Origin: Treponema sp.
Lineage (GTDB): Bacteria > Spirochaetota > Spirochaetia > Treponematales > Breznakiellaceae
Length of the DNA stretch: 6,483 nucleotides
NCBI GenBank assembly: GCA_031284195.1
Contig: JAITAI010000037.1
Span: forward strand, 1-6,483
Direction of reading: 5' to 3'
Position 1 is the first letter of the stretch. Every line of letters begins with the position of its first letter. The notes beneath the pieces are model-generated. The model ran no database searches. It saw nothing but the letters and a program-made list of their open reading frames with translations, and was not told the origin of the DNA. A program made the position numbers and the translations under genes. Below are positions 5,893-6,483 of this stretch, in pieces.

Positions 5893-5904
5893 ATAGATCT
5901 CTAT
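5893..5904. promoter_or_regulatory. Operator-like inverted repeat over the -10 edge and start point
   Basis: ATAGA-GA-TCTAT on the minus strand is a 12-base inverted repeat with a two-base centre. It begins inside the -10 box and covers the likely transcription start, a usual place for a repressor site. No regulator gene is in view, and a 5-bp arm is short enough to be chance. Confidence 0.3.
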
Positions 5905-5931
5905 TTTACCCTTTTTCCGCCTGTTTATCAA
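5903..5931 (-). promoter_or_regulatory. Sigma70-type promoter of the sugar operon
   Basis: On the minus strand TTGATA (5931-5926) is followed after exactly 17 bases by TAAAAT (5908-5903); each box is one base from consensus. Transcription should start near 5896, giving a short leader of about 37 bases before the kinase TTG. It is the best promoter in the window and lies in the ~140-base gap between the dead IS982-type gene and the kinase, so the operon has its own promoter rather than one borrowed from the element. Confidence 0.7.
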
Positions 5932-6001
5932 TGGACTATCTAATAGGCCGAAATTCGAGTTTTAATCCTTATACAGGCGCTTCCAAAAGGATAGGGGAAG
6001 A

Positions 6002-6483
6002 TTCTACGAATGACCGTAACAGAAAACTGACTATACTCTAAAAGTAATACCGGAATAGTCCGGTCATCCCCTGCGCCAGATGATATATCCAGTACATCCC
6101 ATACCGTCTCTATCCGGCTCCTGTTCCCCGGTCATCACCCGTTTCAGGTGCTTCTTCGTCGCCCTCAGTATAGGCCGGTGCCGCACAGATAGTTCCCAGA
6201 ACACTACTTCCTTCACTAGAGACCCCGGGTCCCCGACAAATACCCCTTCAACCGCTTTAATTATTTCACTCACCACCTGACGGTCATGGACTCCCCCGGT
6301 GGTACACCCCCCTGTGGAGTTTACATCCAAAAAACCACCCCGTGCGGGTCTTCCCCTGCGACGCCTATCCCTTCGCCTGATACACGGGTTCTCCCCGACC
6401 CTGACCGCTGTCGAATCAATGAACTACGGCCCCTCCAGCTTTCCCTGCCGGGTAAGGAACCGCAGATATTTCATGAACAGCGC
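6002..6483 (-). pseudogene. IS982-family transposase, broken and cut by the window edge
   Basis: This is the C-terminal DDE domain of an IS982-type transposase with several lesions. From the window edge it reads FMKYLRFLTRQGKLEG, a TAG stop (6426-6424), then FIDSTAVRV (first catalytic Asp). A shift leads to GKTRTGWFFGCKLHRGVY, and another to VHDRQVVSEIIKAVEGVF with VGDPG (second Asp; usually GD-GY), then ILRATKKHLKRVMTGEQ. A further shift gives RIETVWDVL (catalytic Glu), and a last one YHLAQGMTGLFRYYF, a stop, and SIVSFLLR. This order is that of the whole family domain, so about 160 residues are traceable although four frame changes and two stops kill it. The left end is approximate. It reads in the same direction as the operon and ends about 70 bases before the -35 box. 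The start of the element is outside the window. Confidence 0.87.

Noticed and set aside
6080..6280. Plus-strand frame of 66 codons
   Set aside because: It is antisense to the IS982-type pseudogene and has no supporting motif.
1..6483. CRISPR array, tRNA or rRNA gene, riboswitch, phage genes
   Set aside because: No regularly spaced repeats, no cloverleaf or rRNA-like stretches, and no phage proteins were seen on either strand by eye.

Overview
The window looks like roughly half-GC chromosomal DNA of a host-associated bacterium. A treponeme/spirochaete of the insect-gut type is my best guess, from the feel of the proteins and of the decayed IS and toxin-antitoxin families. No rRNA or marker gene is present to prove it. 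All intact genes lie on the minus strand and form one four-gene sugar operon. Both flanks are made of decayed mobile DNA.

Layout, left to right. Bases 1-1430 hold only remnants: the C-terminal end of an IS256-type transposase (3-291, +), the C-terminal end of an integrase-core transposase (about 292-567, +), the DDE-domain middle of a second, IS481-like transposase (about 640-808, +), an unidentified small open frame (792-989, -), and a broken HI1419/HI1420-type toxin-antitoxin pair (990-1311, -). Bases 1432-5859 hold the operon. Bases about 6002-6483 hold an IS982-type transposase on the minus strand, with an internal stop and frameshifts, cut by the window edge.

The operon reads from right to left: a strong sigma70-type promoter (5903-5931), a sugar 1-kinase of the N-acetylhexosamine kinase (NahK/LnpB) type starting with TTG, a lipoprotein sugar-binding protein, a MalF-type permease and a MalG-type permease. 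There is no ATPase, so the transporter presumably borrows a shared MsmK/UgpC-type ATPase encoded elsewhere. There is also no phosphorylase, epimerase or regulator in view. The gene set resembles the bifidobacterial galacto-/lacto-N-biose locus reduced to transporter plus kinase. The simplest model is uptake of an N-acetylhexosamine-containing sugar followed by anomeric phosphorylation in the cytoplasm.

Two 11-12 bp hairpins sit in tandem between the binding-protein gene and the permease genes. They suggest that the binding protein is made in excess by mRNA processing or partial termination. I see no clearly new biological system. The most interesting items are the incomplete amino-sugar salvage operon, the double hairpin, and the small orphan frame in the mobile-element graveyard.
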